Positions 8,353 to 16,958 are shown, counted from the first letter of the stretch. The stretch: DNA of 42,958 bases from Erysipelotrichaceae bacterium (GCA_003520745.1 DOUE01000001.1:1410-44367), one strand, 5' to 3'. Made by a program: numbers and translations. The notes: a model not told the origin generated them from the letters alone.

Positions 8353-9186
8353 ATGAAGAAGAAACTGATGACTACCGGCGTAATTTTCTTGGTTCTTGTC
8401 ATACTATTGGTAATCACTTTACCGACTATATTGAAGCTGATTGGATTACATCCTGACTATGAAAGAGTGGAATATGATTTCAAAGGAAAACGGGCTTTAA
8501 TCATAACGACAAGTCATGATACTTTAGGAGATTCTGGCAAAGCAACAGGTGTATATGGATCTGAAATGACGATTCCTTATTATGAATTCCTGGATGCAGG
8601 AATGACGGTTGACATTGCCAGCATTGAGGGTGGTGAAATCCCTTTTGAGCCGGTGAGCTTGAAGTATCCACTCGCGACTTCTGCAGATAAGAGATATTTG
8701 AAGGATGATGAAGCTAGGCGGAAAACCATGAACGCTTTAAAGATTGACGATATGAATTTTTTGGAATATGACATCATCTATCTGGCTGGCGGATGGGGTG
8801 CGTCCTATGATTTGGGTTACAGTGAAGTACTGGGCGTTAAGATTACGGAAGCCAATGCTGAAGGCATTCTATTGGGATCTGTTTGCCATGGTGTTTTAGG
8901 ATTCCTTAAGGCTCAAGATATAGATGGAACACCTCTTGTGGAAGGTAGAAAAATGACGGCTGTTTCTGACAAGCAAGTTGAAGAACTGGGAATAACAGCA
9001 ACGCCTATGCATCCTGAAACAGAGCTTAGAAAACTTGGTGCTGATTATCGGAAGAATGAAGCTTTTAGAGATTTCTTTGCGACTTTGGTTGTGGTTGATG
9101 GTAATCTTGTTACTGGGCAAAATCAGAATTCCTCCGGAGAGACAGCCCAGACATTGTTGAGATTACTCGATGAAAAGGTGAACTAG
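8353..9186 (+). CDS. Membrane-anchored DJ-1/PfpI family protein
   Basis: A 277-residue protein with an N-terminal membrane anchor (residues 6-30, basic MKKK before it) followed by a class-I glutamine-amidotransferase-like DJ-1/PfpI domain. The nucleophile elbow is GSVCHG with C178 and H179, and an upstream conserved Glu lies in GVYGSEMTIPYYEF (E71). DJ-1/PfpI members include proteases, chaperones and glyoxalase III-type enzymes. The positive-inside rule puts this domain outside the cell, which is unusual for the fold. ATG 8353 has an AAGGAAAGAAGG ribosome site; an earlier in-frame ATG at 8314 lies inside the operator and is rejected. First gene of the TetR-controlled cluster. Confidence 0.85.
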   Translation: MKKKLMTTGVIFLVLVILLVITLPTILKLIGLHPDYERVEYDFKGKRALIITTSHDTLGDSGKATGVYGSEMTIPYYEFLDAGMTVDIASIEGGEIPFEPVSLKYPLATSADKRYLKDDEARRKTMNALKIDDMNFLEYDIIYLAGGWGASYDLGYSEVLGVKITEANAEGILLGSVCHGVLGFLKAQDIDGTPLVEGRKMTAVSDKQVEELGITATPMHPETELRKLGADYRKNEAFRDFFATLVVVDGNLVTGQNQNSSGETAQTLLRLLDEKVN

Positions 9187-10284
9187 ATGAAATTCATTAT
9201 TGAACATAAATGGTTATCGATAGTAGCTATTGTAGTTGTTGTTTTATCGATCTCTCTTGTTACGATCCTTAAGAATCCTCCGGACTACCTGCTAAGATTC
9301 ATTATCGAAAAGGGAATGGCAAGAAATAATAATATGGATACTTTTAAAGATGATGCATTATATGTCATCACAACAGGTACAGGTGCACCATTACCTGAAG
9401 CGAATCGAGTAGGTCCACAGACGGTTGTAGTAGCAGGGGATCAAATACTGGTCTTTGATGCAGGCCCGGGAAGTACGTTGAAACTTGAAATGTCTGGTGT
9501 TGATGTCAGTTCAATCAATGGGTTGTTCCTGACCCATTACCATTCAGACCATATTGGTGACTTAGGTGAGCTGATGCTTAAACGTTGGGCTTCCAACGTT
9601 GCAACAAAACCCCTGCAAATATATGGCCCTGTAGGGTTGGATCAAGTCGTTACTGGGTTTGAAATGGCTTATGAACTGGATAAAGGTTACAGAATAGCTC
9701 ATCATGGAGAGGATCTGTTACCGGAAGAAGCATTTGGTGGTGATGTGAATGAATTTGATTTAGGGGTTGAGCTAACGAGCAGTCAAGTTGTCTACTCGTC
9801 TGGTGATGTAGAAGTCATTGCTTTCAATGTCGATCACTTACCTGTTTTCCCCGCTGTTGGTTATCGTGTAAACTATAAGGATCGAAGTGTTGTTATCTCA
9901 GGCGATACAGTATACACAAAGAGTCTCATCGATCATGCAATGGGTTCAGATCTCTTAGTTTGTGAGGCTCTGCATATGGGTTTTTCAAAGATGATTTCCG
10001 AAGCATCATCTGATATGGATTCAAATCTTTCAGACGTGGCTCATGATATTCAGGACTACCATATATCACCGGAAGAAGCAGCAATTGTAGCAAGAGAAGC
10101 CGGCATTGGGCAGTTGGTTCTTACTCATATCTTGCCGCCTATTCCGTCAAAAATTCTGGAGGCAGGGTTTACAAAGGAAGCAAGAGCAGCATATGACGGA
10201 GAGATTTATCTTTCTAATGACGGAACCATGATAAAAATGCCAGTCAACTCAGATGACGTCAAAATCACTGAGTTATTGAATTAG
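9187..10284 (+). CDS. Membrane-anchored metallo-beta-lactamase-fold hydrolase
   Basis: 365 residues: one N-terminal membrane anchor (about 9-28), then an MBL-fold domain of the RNase Z/arylsulfatase AtsA type. Metal ligands are visible in THYHSDH (H117, H119, D121, H122), in a His of VDHLPVFP, in SGDT and in LTHILPP. Similar proteins are annotated as AtsA or RNase Z-like, but a substrate cannot be read from the sequence. The start follows the stop of the DJ-1 gene with no gap (TAG then ATG 9187), so the two are co-translated. It is a paralogue of the gene at 10897. Confidence 0.85.
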   Translation: MKFIIEHKWLSIVAIVVVVLSISLVTILKNPPDYLLRFIIEKGMARNNNMDTFKDDALYVITTGTGAPLPEANRVGPQTVVVAGDQILVFDAGPGSTLKLEMSGVDVSSINGLFLTHYHSDHIGDLGELMLKRWASNVATKPLQIYGPVGLDQVVTGFEMAYELDKGYRIAHHGEDLLPEEAFGGDVNEFDLGVELTSSQVVYSSGDVEVIAFNVDHLPVFPAVGYRVNYKDRSVVISGDTVYTKSLIDHAMGSDLLVCEALHMGFSKMISEASSDMDSNLSDVAHDIQDYHISPEEAAIVAREAGIGQLVLTHILPPIPSKILEAGFTKEARAAYDGEIYLSNDGTMIKMPVNSDDVKITELLN

Positions 10285-10294
10285 GAGGTTGAAG

Positions 10295-10474
10295 ATGAAA
10301 AAAAGTATATATATCAAGGCGGTAATGGTCGTATTTGGATTACTTATTTTGAGTAGGATTCCGGATCTTCTGAATAACGGAATGAATCCAGTGACACTTG
10401 TTTCGTCAATTGTCGAATTGTGTTTTATTGTTTGGGGCATACTGGTTTTAAGAAATGAGAATGATAAACAATAA
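10295..10474 (+). CDS. Small membrane protein, two predicted spans
   Basis: A 59-residue protein with two hydrophobic stretches (IYIKAVMVVFGLLILSRI and VTLVSSIVELCFIVWGILVL) linked by a short loop containing PDLLNNGMNP. TTAGGAGGTTGAAG precedes ATG 10295, a strong ribosome site that starts inside the stop region of the MBL gene, so it belongs to the same operon. No family was recognised. Confidence 0.7.
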   Translation: MKKSIYIKAVMVVFGLLILSRIPDLLNNGMNPVTLVSSIVELCFIVWGILVLRNENDKQ

Positions 10475-10669
10475 CGAGTTGTGACATCATTCATCTACAT
10501 TGATAAACTATCATTTGGTTTCGAATATATCATTGGATATAGAAACTTCTACTGATGACAATATGTATGGTATCTTGTGGCTGATTAAACCATTGCAATT
10601 TTGATCAACAACAGCAATTGGCGAAAGTTATTAATGAGTTTTTATTACTACAAGAAAGGAGGATTCTTC

Positions 10670-10903
10670 ATGAACGTTATTTCTGTAGCATGTAACAAAC
10701 CCGTGAAAGATGGTTCTACTGTCATACTAAGAAGCAAAAAAATTTTCTTTGGAATAGATATGAAACTGAACATAGCATTACTTGGTTCTGCAGACGACGA
10801 TGGTTATCCAAAAATCAAAGCAATGGTCAAAGTTGAGACAGAGGGTAGTAAGAATGGTCTTTTTCATAAAATATATATGAAATGGGAGGGCGCAAAATGC
10901 TAA
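10670..10903 (+). pseudogene. Truncated pyridoxamine 5'-phosphate oxidase family gene
   Basis: 77 residues that match only the N-terminal part of a general-stress-type PPOX protein: a segment like IALLGSADDDGYPKIKAMVKVE, where full proteins of about 130-150 aa continue with the flavin-binding half. The frame ends soon after, overlapping the start region of the next MBL gene by seven bases. AAGGAGG stands before ATG 10670, so the fragment is probably still translated. It looks like the remnant of a gene cut by a deletion, now serving mainly as a leader that couples the next gene. Confidence 0.6.
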
Positions 10904-11961
10904 AATCCAAAAAAACGATTTTGATCACATTACTCATGCTTGTTGGTATTTTAGTAATTGGTATGCAAATATTCAACTATGCTATCTCCACCGATTTCAT
11001 GGTTTCAAGAGGCATTAAGCAAAGAAATATTCAAAGAGTTGAAGCCTATGAGAAATACTTGCAGGTCGATGAAATAACGGTTGTGCTAGTAGGTACGGCA
11101 GGACCAATGAATCCAGATATTGCCCAGAATTCTACAGCGGTTTTTGTTAATGGCCAATTCCTATTGTTTGATGCTGGTGACTATGCACAAAAGAGGATGG
11201 AACAGTTCAATCTTCCTAGTGAATCTCTTGATGCCATTTTTCTTACTCATTTCCACAATGATCATATTGCTGACTTGGGAGAGGTCATGCAAAGGAGCTA
11301 TATGATTGGAAGAGAAAAAGATCTTGTAGTGTATGGACCGACAGGGACAGAAGATATCGTCACCGGATTTAATCTGATATATGCTGCAGACTCAGATTAT
11401 AGAACGGAGCATCATGGAGAAGAAGTTATGCCTAAAAAATATCAGTTTGCAACTGCTAAGGAGTTTGACTCAGAACTTAAGGAAGTAGTTGTTTATGAGA
11501 AGAATGGTGTGGTTGTCACAGCCTTCAAGAACGATCATCCGCCGATAAGTCCCACTTTCGGTTATAAAATTGAGTATGATGGCAAGAAAGTTGTTATATC
11601 TGGCGATACACTGGTAACCGAAGCTCTGGCTGAATACTCAAATTCTGCTGATTTACTTGTTATGGATATTATGAATTATGATCTGGTAACATTAATGGAA
11701 GAAACATATAAAGAGATAGGTGACGATCAACTAGCTAAGATCATGCATGATATTAGGGAGTATCACCCAGATGTAAAAGATGTTGCGATGATGGCATATA
11801 ATCAGAATGTTAAAAGATTAGCTCTGACTCATTATGCTCCAGCGGCACCAAATAAATCTATGTTGGATAGATTCTACGTTGATCCAATTAAGATGATCTA
11901 TAAGGGACAACTCTTTGCTGGCGGTGATGAGACGACAATAGTCATACCATTAGGCGACTAG
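10897..11961 (+). CDS. Membrane-anchored metallo-beta-lactamase-fold hydrolase, second copy
   Basis: 354 residues with the same architecture as the gene at 9187: a basic N-terminus, one span (about 8-26) and an MBL domain with THFHNDH (H118, H120, D122, H123), a second-His region KNDHPPISP, SGDT, and LTHYAPAAP. The two proteins align over their length (IYGPVGLDQVVTGF against VYGPTGTEDIVTGF), so they are paralogues from an old duplication. GGGAGG before ATG 10897 sets the start; the frame's earlier ATG 10882 overlaps that site. The substrate is unknown and the domain is probably extracytoplasmic. Confidence 0.85.
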   Translation: MLKSKKTILITLLMLVGILVIGMQIFNYAISTDFMVSRGIKQRNIQRVEAYEKYLQVDEITVVLVGTAGPMNPDIAQNSTAVFVNGQFLLFDAGDYAQKRMEQFNLPSESLDAIFLTHFHNDHIADLGEVMQRSYMIGREKDLVVYGPTGTEDIVTGFNLIYAADSDYRTEHHGEEVMPKKYQFATAKEFDSELKEVVVYEKNGVVVTAFKNDHPPISPTFGYKIEYDGKKVVISGDTLVTEALAEYSNSADLLVMDIMNYDLVTLMEETYKEIGDDQLAKIMHDIREYHPDVKDVAMMAYNQNVKRLALTHYAPAAPNKSMLDRFYVDPIKMIYKGQLFAGGDETTIVIPLGD

Positions 11962-12044
11962 ATATGAAAGTTATGCTTTCCGGTTTGAATGTAAAAAAAT
12001 AAAGCGAAGACAAAATTCAAGTTGCTCAAGAAAGGATGAATAAC

Positions 12045-12122
12045 ATGAAGAATAAAAGTAGTAGAAAAATTGTAAAATTCAACCTACTTTCTCTCATTGG
12101 TTTGATATGGGATCGCTTGTAA
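12045..12122 (+). CDS. Short leader ORF or detached N-terminus of the alpha/beta hydrolase
   Basis: 25 codons starting at ATG 12045, with AAAGGATGAATAAC as a good ribosome site. The peptide is basic then hydrophobic (KIVKFNLLSLIGLIW), like the start of a membrane anchor. It stops at TAA 12120-12122, 16 bases inside the hydrolase frame. The hydrolase ATG 12107 has no ribosome site of its own. One missing base between about 12107 and 12119 would join the two frames. It could be a frameshift, a base error or true coupling. Confidence 0.45.
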   Translation: MKNKSSRKIVKFNLLSLIGLIWDRL

Positions 12123-13123
12123 AAAAGCCTTTGACAGAGTTGTCACGCTTAGCAAAAGAGTGGCAAGACTCAGGTAATTATGTGAAGTGGACCTCTACTT
12201 TAGAAGAGAACGAGGTATATGGAGAACTCAATGTTTTCAGCATCCAAAAGGGTAATCCTGAGAATCCTGCCATACTCATGATTCACGGTTATCCTACTAT
12301 GAGTTTCGATTTCTTTGATGTGGTGGGCCTTTTAAGTGATGATTATTATGTTTGTGCAATTGATACAATAGGTTATGGTCTGTCTGATAAGCCAAGAGAT
12401 GGATATATCTACTCGATTGAAGATGATGCGAAACTTGTTGACTACTATATAACAGATATCCTTATGCTCAAAGAGTTTACTTTGTTGACCCATGATAAAG
12501 GTGATAGTGTTGGACTTTCCTTACTAAGTCTTTATAGAAATCAGGATTTCTACAGAATTAGTCACCATATCATTACAAATGGTAATATCTATCTACCACT
12601 TGCTAATCTGACACGCTTTCAGAAAATGCTTCTAAGTGAAAAATTCGGTCAGTTAGCAACAAATTTTATTAATGGTAAGTTATTAGCAAAGGGACTAAAT
12701 AGAAAAGCTCATACAATTCCTGAGAAAGCAGATAAAATTAATGGAGTCGCATCTATCATTGACTATCAAGATGGTGGGAAAGTACAACATTCTACAATAC
12801 AATACTTGAATCAACGCACAAAATATGAAGAGAAATGGTTAGATAATCTAAAAGAAAGTGAAATACCGACGACGCTTTTCTGGGGAGTTGATGATAGAAT
12901 AGCGCCGGTTGCAGTAGCCGATTATGTTTGGCAAACAGTTCTTAAAGATCGATCAACTGAAGCATATTATTGGCGTTTGCCGAATGCAAACCATTATCTT
13001 ATGAACGATAATCCCCATGCCTTGAATCTGGTAGTCAGACAAGTAAATGGTGAAGTAGTCGAATGGGATTCCTTACCTGAAGGAGAAAGACCTGTTCTAC
13101 TTCATCAGAATCCTGGTTGGTAA
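12107..13123 (+). CDS. Alpha/beta hydrolase, MEST (mesoderm-specific transcript)-like
   Basis: 338 residues of alpha/beta-hydrolase fold. HGYPTMSFDFF is the oxyanion-hole region, DTIGYGLSDKP follows, and the nucleophile elbow reads LLTHDKGDSVG with D130 as the likely nucleophile. The pattern around it and the later QYLNQRTKYEEKW resemble the MEST/PEG1 family, where the elbow is HDYGD. The catalytic His is probably in NANHYLMND. MEST-like hydrolases have no firmly known substrate. The start is uncertain: ATG 12107 lacks a ribosome site and overlaps the leader ORF. Last gene of the A+T-rich hydrolase run. Confidence 0.75.
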   Translation: MGSLVKKPLTELSRLAKEWQDSGNYVKWTSTLEENEVYGELNVFSIQKGNPENPAILMIHGYPTMSFDFFDVVGLLSDDYYVCAIDTIGYGLSDKPRDGYIYSIEDDAKLVDYYITDILMLKEFTLLTHDKGDSVGLSLLSLYRNQDFYRISHHIITNGNIYLPLANLTRFQKMLLSEKFGQLATNFINGKLLAKGLNRKAHTIPEKADKINGVASIIDYQDGGKVQHSTIQYLNQRTKYEEKWLDNLKESEIPTTLFWGVDDRIAPVAVADYVWQTVLKDRSTEAYYWRLPNANHYLMNDNPHALNLVVRQVNGEVVEWDSLPEGERPVLLHQNPGW

Positions 13124-13571
13124 TAAGGTAGAAAGACACCGCTTAAGAGACCTAAATCGTACCAGAAAAGGAATTGAAGTATAACCCGCAGAGTTGAAAC
13201 ATTTCTAACAGCAATGGTTTTTTGATTATACAACTAGAAATTTAGAATGAAAAAATGCTCTAGATTGTGATTGGCTCTAGAGCTTTAGGTCTGGTAGCTT
13301 ATTTAAACTTGCCCTGGAAGATGCGCAGCATTGGATCAGAACCTTGGGCAGGTTCGAGATGTGCTTTTTATAATGCATGGGCTACTGAAGTACTTCTTGA
13401 ATTAGGCTTAAATGACTAAAGATGGGACCTGCATGTCGCACATATAAAATTCCATGATTAGATAGGTTCACGTTTAGGGGTTTTTGGTAATCGTATCAAT
13501 CGATTCTTAACATGAAATTCTCTTTCGCAAACAAAAAAGTATGCATAACTGAAATGCATATCCTATTCCAT
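13124..13571. other. Non-coding stretch with a hairpin and a possible gene remnant
   Basis: About 450 bases without a convincing gene. An inverted repeat GCTCTAGA / TCTAGAGC lies at 13257-13264 and 13276-13283, with no strong T run after it. A 32-codon frame (13321-13419, reading MRSIGSEPWAGSRCAF and on to ELGLND) looks more protein-like than its surroundings and may be the tail of a lost gene. I could not assign it to a family. Confidence 0.4.
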
Positions 13572-14477
13572 TCATGATCTGATGTTATCTCGTTTCTTTT
13601 TCCATATGGTGGATACTTTATATGGAAACATGCCGATCGCGTAATAGAACGGTTGATTTGACCCGACGAGTACCGTTTTAGCACCCAACGCTTTCACTCG
13701 CTTCATGCCTTCCAAAACCACGGCCTGGGCGAGCCCTTTCCCACGGAAATCGGGATCGGTAGCTAAAGGTTCAATTAGGGAAAAATCCAACGATGGATCA
13801 TACCACATCCCGCAATAGGACACAAAATGACCGTCTGGGCTTACTACCGCAAGTTTGAGCGATAGGTCGACATTGTTGCGAAGCATTTCAAAATCAACGG
13901 TTGCCCGTTCTTCATCATTAAATACGAGAGGACCTTCGCCGTTGATTTCGTGGTTAAAACCCTTCCAGAGGACGCGGCGATACTCATACGGATCATACCG
14001 GTCGGCCATGGAAACGATGGTGTAACCCTCGGGCAAAGTGTAAGATAAATCCGCATGTTCCAAATACATAATTGCATCATGCTCCGCATGAGGTGTCGCC
14101 ACATAGGCGAGTTCATGTGCGATGAATTGAAAATCCACATCGTCGTCGGCAATGACCACACTGAATTCATCTCCCTCACGCAGGTTTTGCTCAGCATAAA
14201 GAAGCATCTCTTTCTTTAAGTAGGCATATTCCGGAAGTGAAAGGCAGTAGGCGGTTCCTAATCGCGTGTCGAACGTAACGATCCCAACGATTCCACAAGC
14301 ATCCTCCCACAGTTTGATTTTATTGATTGCGCTATGGTCGAGATAGCTATGCGTGATCATCCAATCCCATCTTGCATAAATATACTCCGAATACCCTAGC
14401 CTGACGAAAAAATCGCGAACCGCGTAGTAATCCGGGGTCATACCCGCAAGATTTGTATAATATCGAGACTTAATCAT
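13572..14477 (-). CDS. GNAT family N-acetyltransferase
   Basis: 301 residues. The C-terminal third carries the acetyl-CoA-binding motif A (ATDPDFRGKGLAQAVV, the R/Q-x-x-G-x-G/A loop) and motif B-like VGSNQPFYYAIGMFPY. The N-terminal part (SEYIYARWDWMITH, then GIVTFD) resembles a degenerate first GNAT-like domain, so the protein may be a tandem GNAT. The acceptor substrate is unknown. It is transcribed together with the MarR gene upstream (22-base gap). Confidence 0.8.
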   Translation of the reverse strand: MIKSRYYTNLAGMTPDYYAVRDFFVRLGYSEYIYARWDWMITHSYLDHSAINKIKLWEDACGIVGIVTFDTRLGTAYCLSLPEYAYLKKEMLLYAEQNLREGDEFSVVIADDDVDFQFIAHELAYVATPHAEHDAIMYLEHADLSYTLPEGYTIVSMADRYDPYEYRRVLWKGFNHEINGEGPLVFNDEERATVDFEMLRNNVDLSLKLAVVSPDGHFVSYCGMWYDPSLDFSLIEPLATDPDFRGKGLAQAVVLEGMKRVKALGAKTVLVGSNQPFYYAIGMFPYKVSTIWKKKRDNIRS

Positions 14478-14499
14478 AACGTTCCTCCCAATGTTGGTA

Positions 14500-14964
14500 C
14501 TATTTCATCTTGTATAAATTCTGTAAAATCTGATAGAGTGTTCGTTTCAAAGACTCAGCATCCGATGATGTCACATCTTGATAGAATTGCCCCAAAAACA
14601 TTTCGGCATCGGGAATAAGTTTCTCCCAGATTGCAGTAGATTCAGGTGTCGCGCGAATGCGAAGCGCTCTGGCGTCTTCGGGATCTTTCTCGATACGGAT
14701 CATTCCCTTCGTTTCCAGTTTTAGAGCCAACTGCTTCACATTTTGATAAGAACTTCCCATCTCCTCCGCTAGCTGCTTCAGTGTTGGCGGATGTTCAAAC
14801 ATACTGTCTAGAATCACTAGTAAAAACCACTGTTTTGATGTTAGATCGTGTTTCTTTAGCACTTTATCCAACTGGGTGTCAAGTTTGGTCGCAGCCACAA
14901 GCAAAGCACCGAAAGAAAATTGCCATGGATCCATCGACTCGACCTTCGAGAAAGTAATATTCAT
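14500..14964 (-). CDS. MarR family transcriptional regulator
   Basis: 154 residues with the winged-helix MarR pattern: LTSKQWFLLVILDSM, then TLKQLAEEMGSSYQNVKQLALKLETKGMI and the wing RIEKDPEDARALRIRATPE. The start is the ATG read from 14964, backed by GAGGTGCGTA; four further in-frame codons upstream lack a site. It is divergent from the CPBP protease gene and followed by the GNAT gene. The palindrome at 15005-15024 in the shared promoter region is the obvious candidate operator. Confidence 0.9.
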   Translation of the reverse strand: MNITFSKVESMDPWQFSFGALLVAATKLDTQLDKVLKKHDLTSKQWFLLVILDSMFEHPPTLKQLAEEMGSSYQNVKQLALKLETKGMIRIEKDPEDARALRIRATPESTAIWEKLIPDAEMFLGQFYQDVTSSDAESLKRTLYQILQNLYKMK

Positions 14965-14991
14965 TACGCACCTCATTTTTTCTTAAAACTA

Positions 14992-15024
14992 TTGACGACA
15001 TCATATATATAACATATTATGTAT
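14992..15024 (+). promoter_or_regulatory. Promoter of the CPBP gene with overlapping MarR-type palindrome
   Basis: TTGACG (14992-14997), a 17-base spacer and TATTAT (15015-15020) form a good sigma-A-type promoter. An imperfect 20-base palindrome (ATATATAACATATTATGTAT, 15005-15024, 16 of 20 positions symmetric) covers the -10 element, the right place for repression by the adjacent MarR protein. Confidence 0.65.
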
Positions 15025-15059
15025 TTGTTTGGCAAGCATTATTCCCGTAGGAGGTCAAT

Positions 15060-15794
15060 ATGAAGAAAGGTCTATTTCTGATCATCGCAATCTTTGTAAC
15101 AGAAGGCATCAGTAGAACCTCGTCGTACATTACAGATCAACTCTCATCGATTCTTCCGTATCAGTCCATCGATCCTTATGGTCTTTATCTCTATATTTCT
15201 GTTCATCATTTATTTCAACTATTTTTTGCTGCCCTTGCGATTTTGTTCGTTTTTAGACTGGTATGCAAAAATCATGCATCATTCATGCTACAGTTCGGGT
15301 TGAAATGGCCAGATCAGCCGAGTAAAGCCTTTCGATTCGTCGCTTTATTCACAGTGGTTTGGGCTGTCGTCCAGTTTGGTGTGGGTTACTACATGGTTAC
15401 TCATCAGATGGTGGACGCTTCGATCGCTTACCCTTTACGTGGTGAAACATTGATAGGACAATATCTCTTTCAATTACTGTTATCCGGCACCAGTGAAGAA
15501 CTCCTTTACCGATCATTGCTCATCGGCCTTTCCTTAGTCATCTTTGAAAAACCAAAAGTCATCTGGATTTATGCATTTACGCTCGTCCCCTTTCTCGTAG
15601 GACATATCCCGTATCAACTTTATCCATTCCAAATCTATCAACCTAACATTCTTCAACTCGTCACCGTTTTCACTTTCGGTAGTTTCTATACGTATCTGTA
15701 TCTAAACTTTAAGTCCGTGATCCCTCCGATGATTGCCCATGGTGTGCTTAATGCGGTAATCATAACCTCAGGATTTTTACTTTCATATCTATAA
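15060..15794 (+). CDS. CPBP family intramembrane metalloprotease
   Basis: 244 residues with about seven hydrophobic segments and the three CPBP (Abi, CAAX-protease-like) motifs: EELLYR (E146, E147, R151), FLVGH (H182) and HGVLNA (H227, N231). Such proteins sit in the membrane with the active site inside the bilayer; bacterial members have been linked to bacteriocin immunity and prenyl-protein-like processing, but most substrates are unknown. AGGAGGTCAAT precedes ATG 15060. The gene has its own promoter, probably under the divergent MarR regulator. Confidence 0.87.
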   Translation: MKKGLFLIIAIFVTEGISRTSSYITDQLSSILPYQSIDPYGLYLYISVHHLFQLFFAALAILFVFRLVCKNHASFMLQFGLKWPDQPSKAFRFVALFTVVWAVVQFGVGYYMVTHQMVDASIAYPLRGETLIGQYLFQLLLSGTSEELLYRSLLIGLSLVIFEKPKVIWIYAFTLVPFLVGHIPYQLYPFQIYQPNILQLVTVFTFGSFYTYLYLNFKSVIPPMIAHGVLNAVIITSGFLLSYL

Positions 15795-15892
15795 GTAATC
15801 GCTGTTGTGGATTATTCAAACTCATACTTCGTTGCCAACAATCAATTGATTTACTATTCATTAAACTTCAAACATTCGACCAAAGGGGTGCG

Positions 15893-16342
15893 ATGATGGA
15901 ACGGTGTTTTATATGCGATCGGATCGCGATGATTAAGAATCATTCGAATCCATATTTCGTCAAGGAACTGGAGACGGGCTATGTTGTCATCGGCGATCAT
16001 CAGTATTTCAAAGGATATACTTTATTTTTATGCAAACATCATGAGACAGAACTACATAAGCTCGACGAAGAGTTTAAGGCAAAATTCATGGTTGAAATGA
16101 GCCGGGTCGGGGAAGCGGTTTTCAATGCGTTTCAAGCCGATAAGATGAACTATGAGCTTCTCGGCAACGGCGATGCGCATCTTCATTGGCATATCTTCGC
16201 GCGACGTGAAGGGGATGGGGATGTGAAAGGACCGGTTTGGTGGACGGATCGCTCGAAAATGTACTCCGAGAATGTGAAAGTCGGTGGAGATGAGTTGGAA
16301 GAAATGAAGTCCAAGTTGCTCTTTGAATTGGACAGACGATAG
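15893..16342 (+). CDS. HIT family protein
   Basis: 149 residues. The histidine-triad motif is HLHWHIFARR, preceded by GNGDA, and the N-terminal CFICDRI is the CxxC start seen in many HIT hydrolases. HIT proteins act on nucleotidyl-linked substrates such as dinucleoside polyphosphates or AMP-lysine. Two ATGs in tandem (15893, 15896) follow AAAGGGGTGCG. It is a single gene flanked by small unrelated genes, with moderate GC again after the A+T-rich block. Confidence 0.9.
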   Translation: MMERCFICDRIAMIKNHSNPYFVKELETGYVVIGDHQYFKGYTLFLCKHHETELHKLDEEFKAKFMVEMSRVGEAVFNAFQADKMNYELLGNGDAHLHWHIFARREGDGDVKGPVWWTDRSKMYSENVKVGGDELEEMKSKLLFELDRR

Positions 16343-16452
16343 AGAAAACGATACGATCGATTCGTTTTCGCTATGAAGAAATCGGGCAGTAATCAATGAA
16401 CAGAGTAAAAAGCGGGTATAATAAAATCAATAAAGGAAAAGAAAGGGATGTC

Positions 16453-16845
16453 ATGGACAAACTGGTTGAAAGTGAAATAAAAATCATCGAAGAAATCATA
16501 CGTACGAAAGATGGACCGACACTCATGATTAACCTCAACCGTTATAAAGAGGGTTTATTTCCTTTTAGCGATGTTTATCTGAAATGGAAAGAAGTCAACG
16601 AGCTCATGATCGATTCCGTCGGCGGTAAGATTCTCTGGCGGCTTCCCGTACTGGGTCAACTCTTAACCAACAACGCGGATGAACCGATCGATGAAATCAT
16701 CGCGTATTGGTATCCTTCGCACCAAAGCCTTCTTGCGACGCGAGGGACGGAAATCACAAAACTCAACTTCGAATTACGCCAAGATCTGATCGACTACGCC
16801 ATCATCCACCGGGTCGATGGACAAAACCCGCCGATCGTCGGATAA
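16453..16845 (+). CDS. DUF1330-like protein
   Basis: 130 residues from ATG 16453 (AAAGGGATGTC before it; the frame opens at 16396). TLMINLNRYKEGLFPFSDVYLKWKEVNELMIDSVGGKI, with a later DEIIAYWYPSHQSLL, is the shape of a ferredoxin-like dimeric alpha-beta-barrel protein as in DUF1330 and NIPSNAP-type families. The function of such proteins is unknown. Assignment is by pattern only. Confidence 0.6.
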   Translation: MDKLVESEIKIIEEIIRTKDGPTLMINLNRYKEGLFPFSDVYLKWKEVNELMIDSVGGKILWRLPVLGQLLTNNADEPIDEIIAYWYPSHQSLLATRGTEITKLNFELRQDLIDYAIIHRVDGQNPPIVG

Positions 16846-16958
16846 ATCGCGCAACGCTCGTAACATCATAAGTCCGATTTGGAATCACATTATGCTTCGA
16901 AATCCTCGGTAAATGTTCGGAACGATTCAACCCAAATCCAGTGGGAGAAAGAGGTCGT

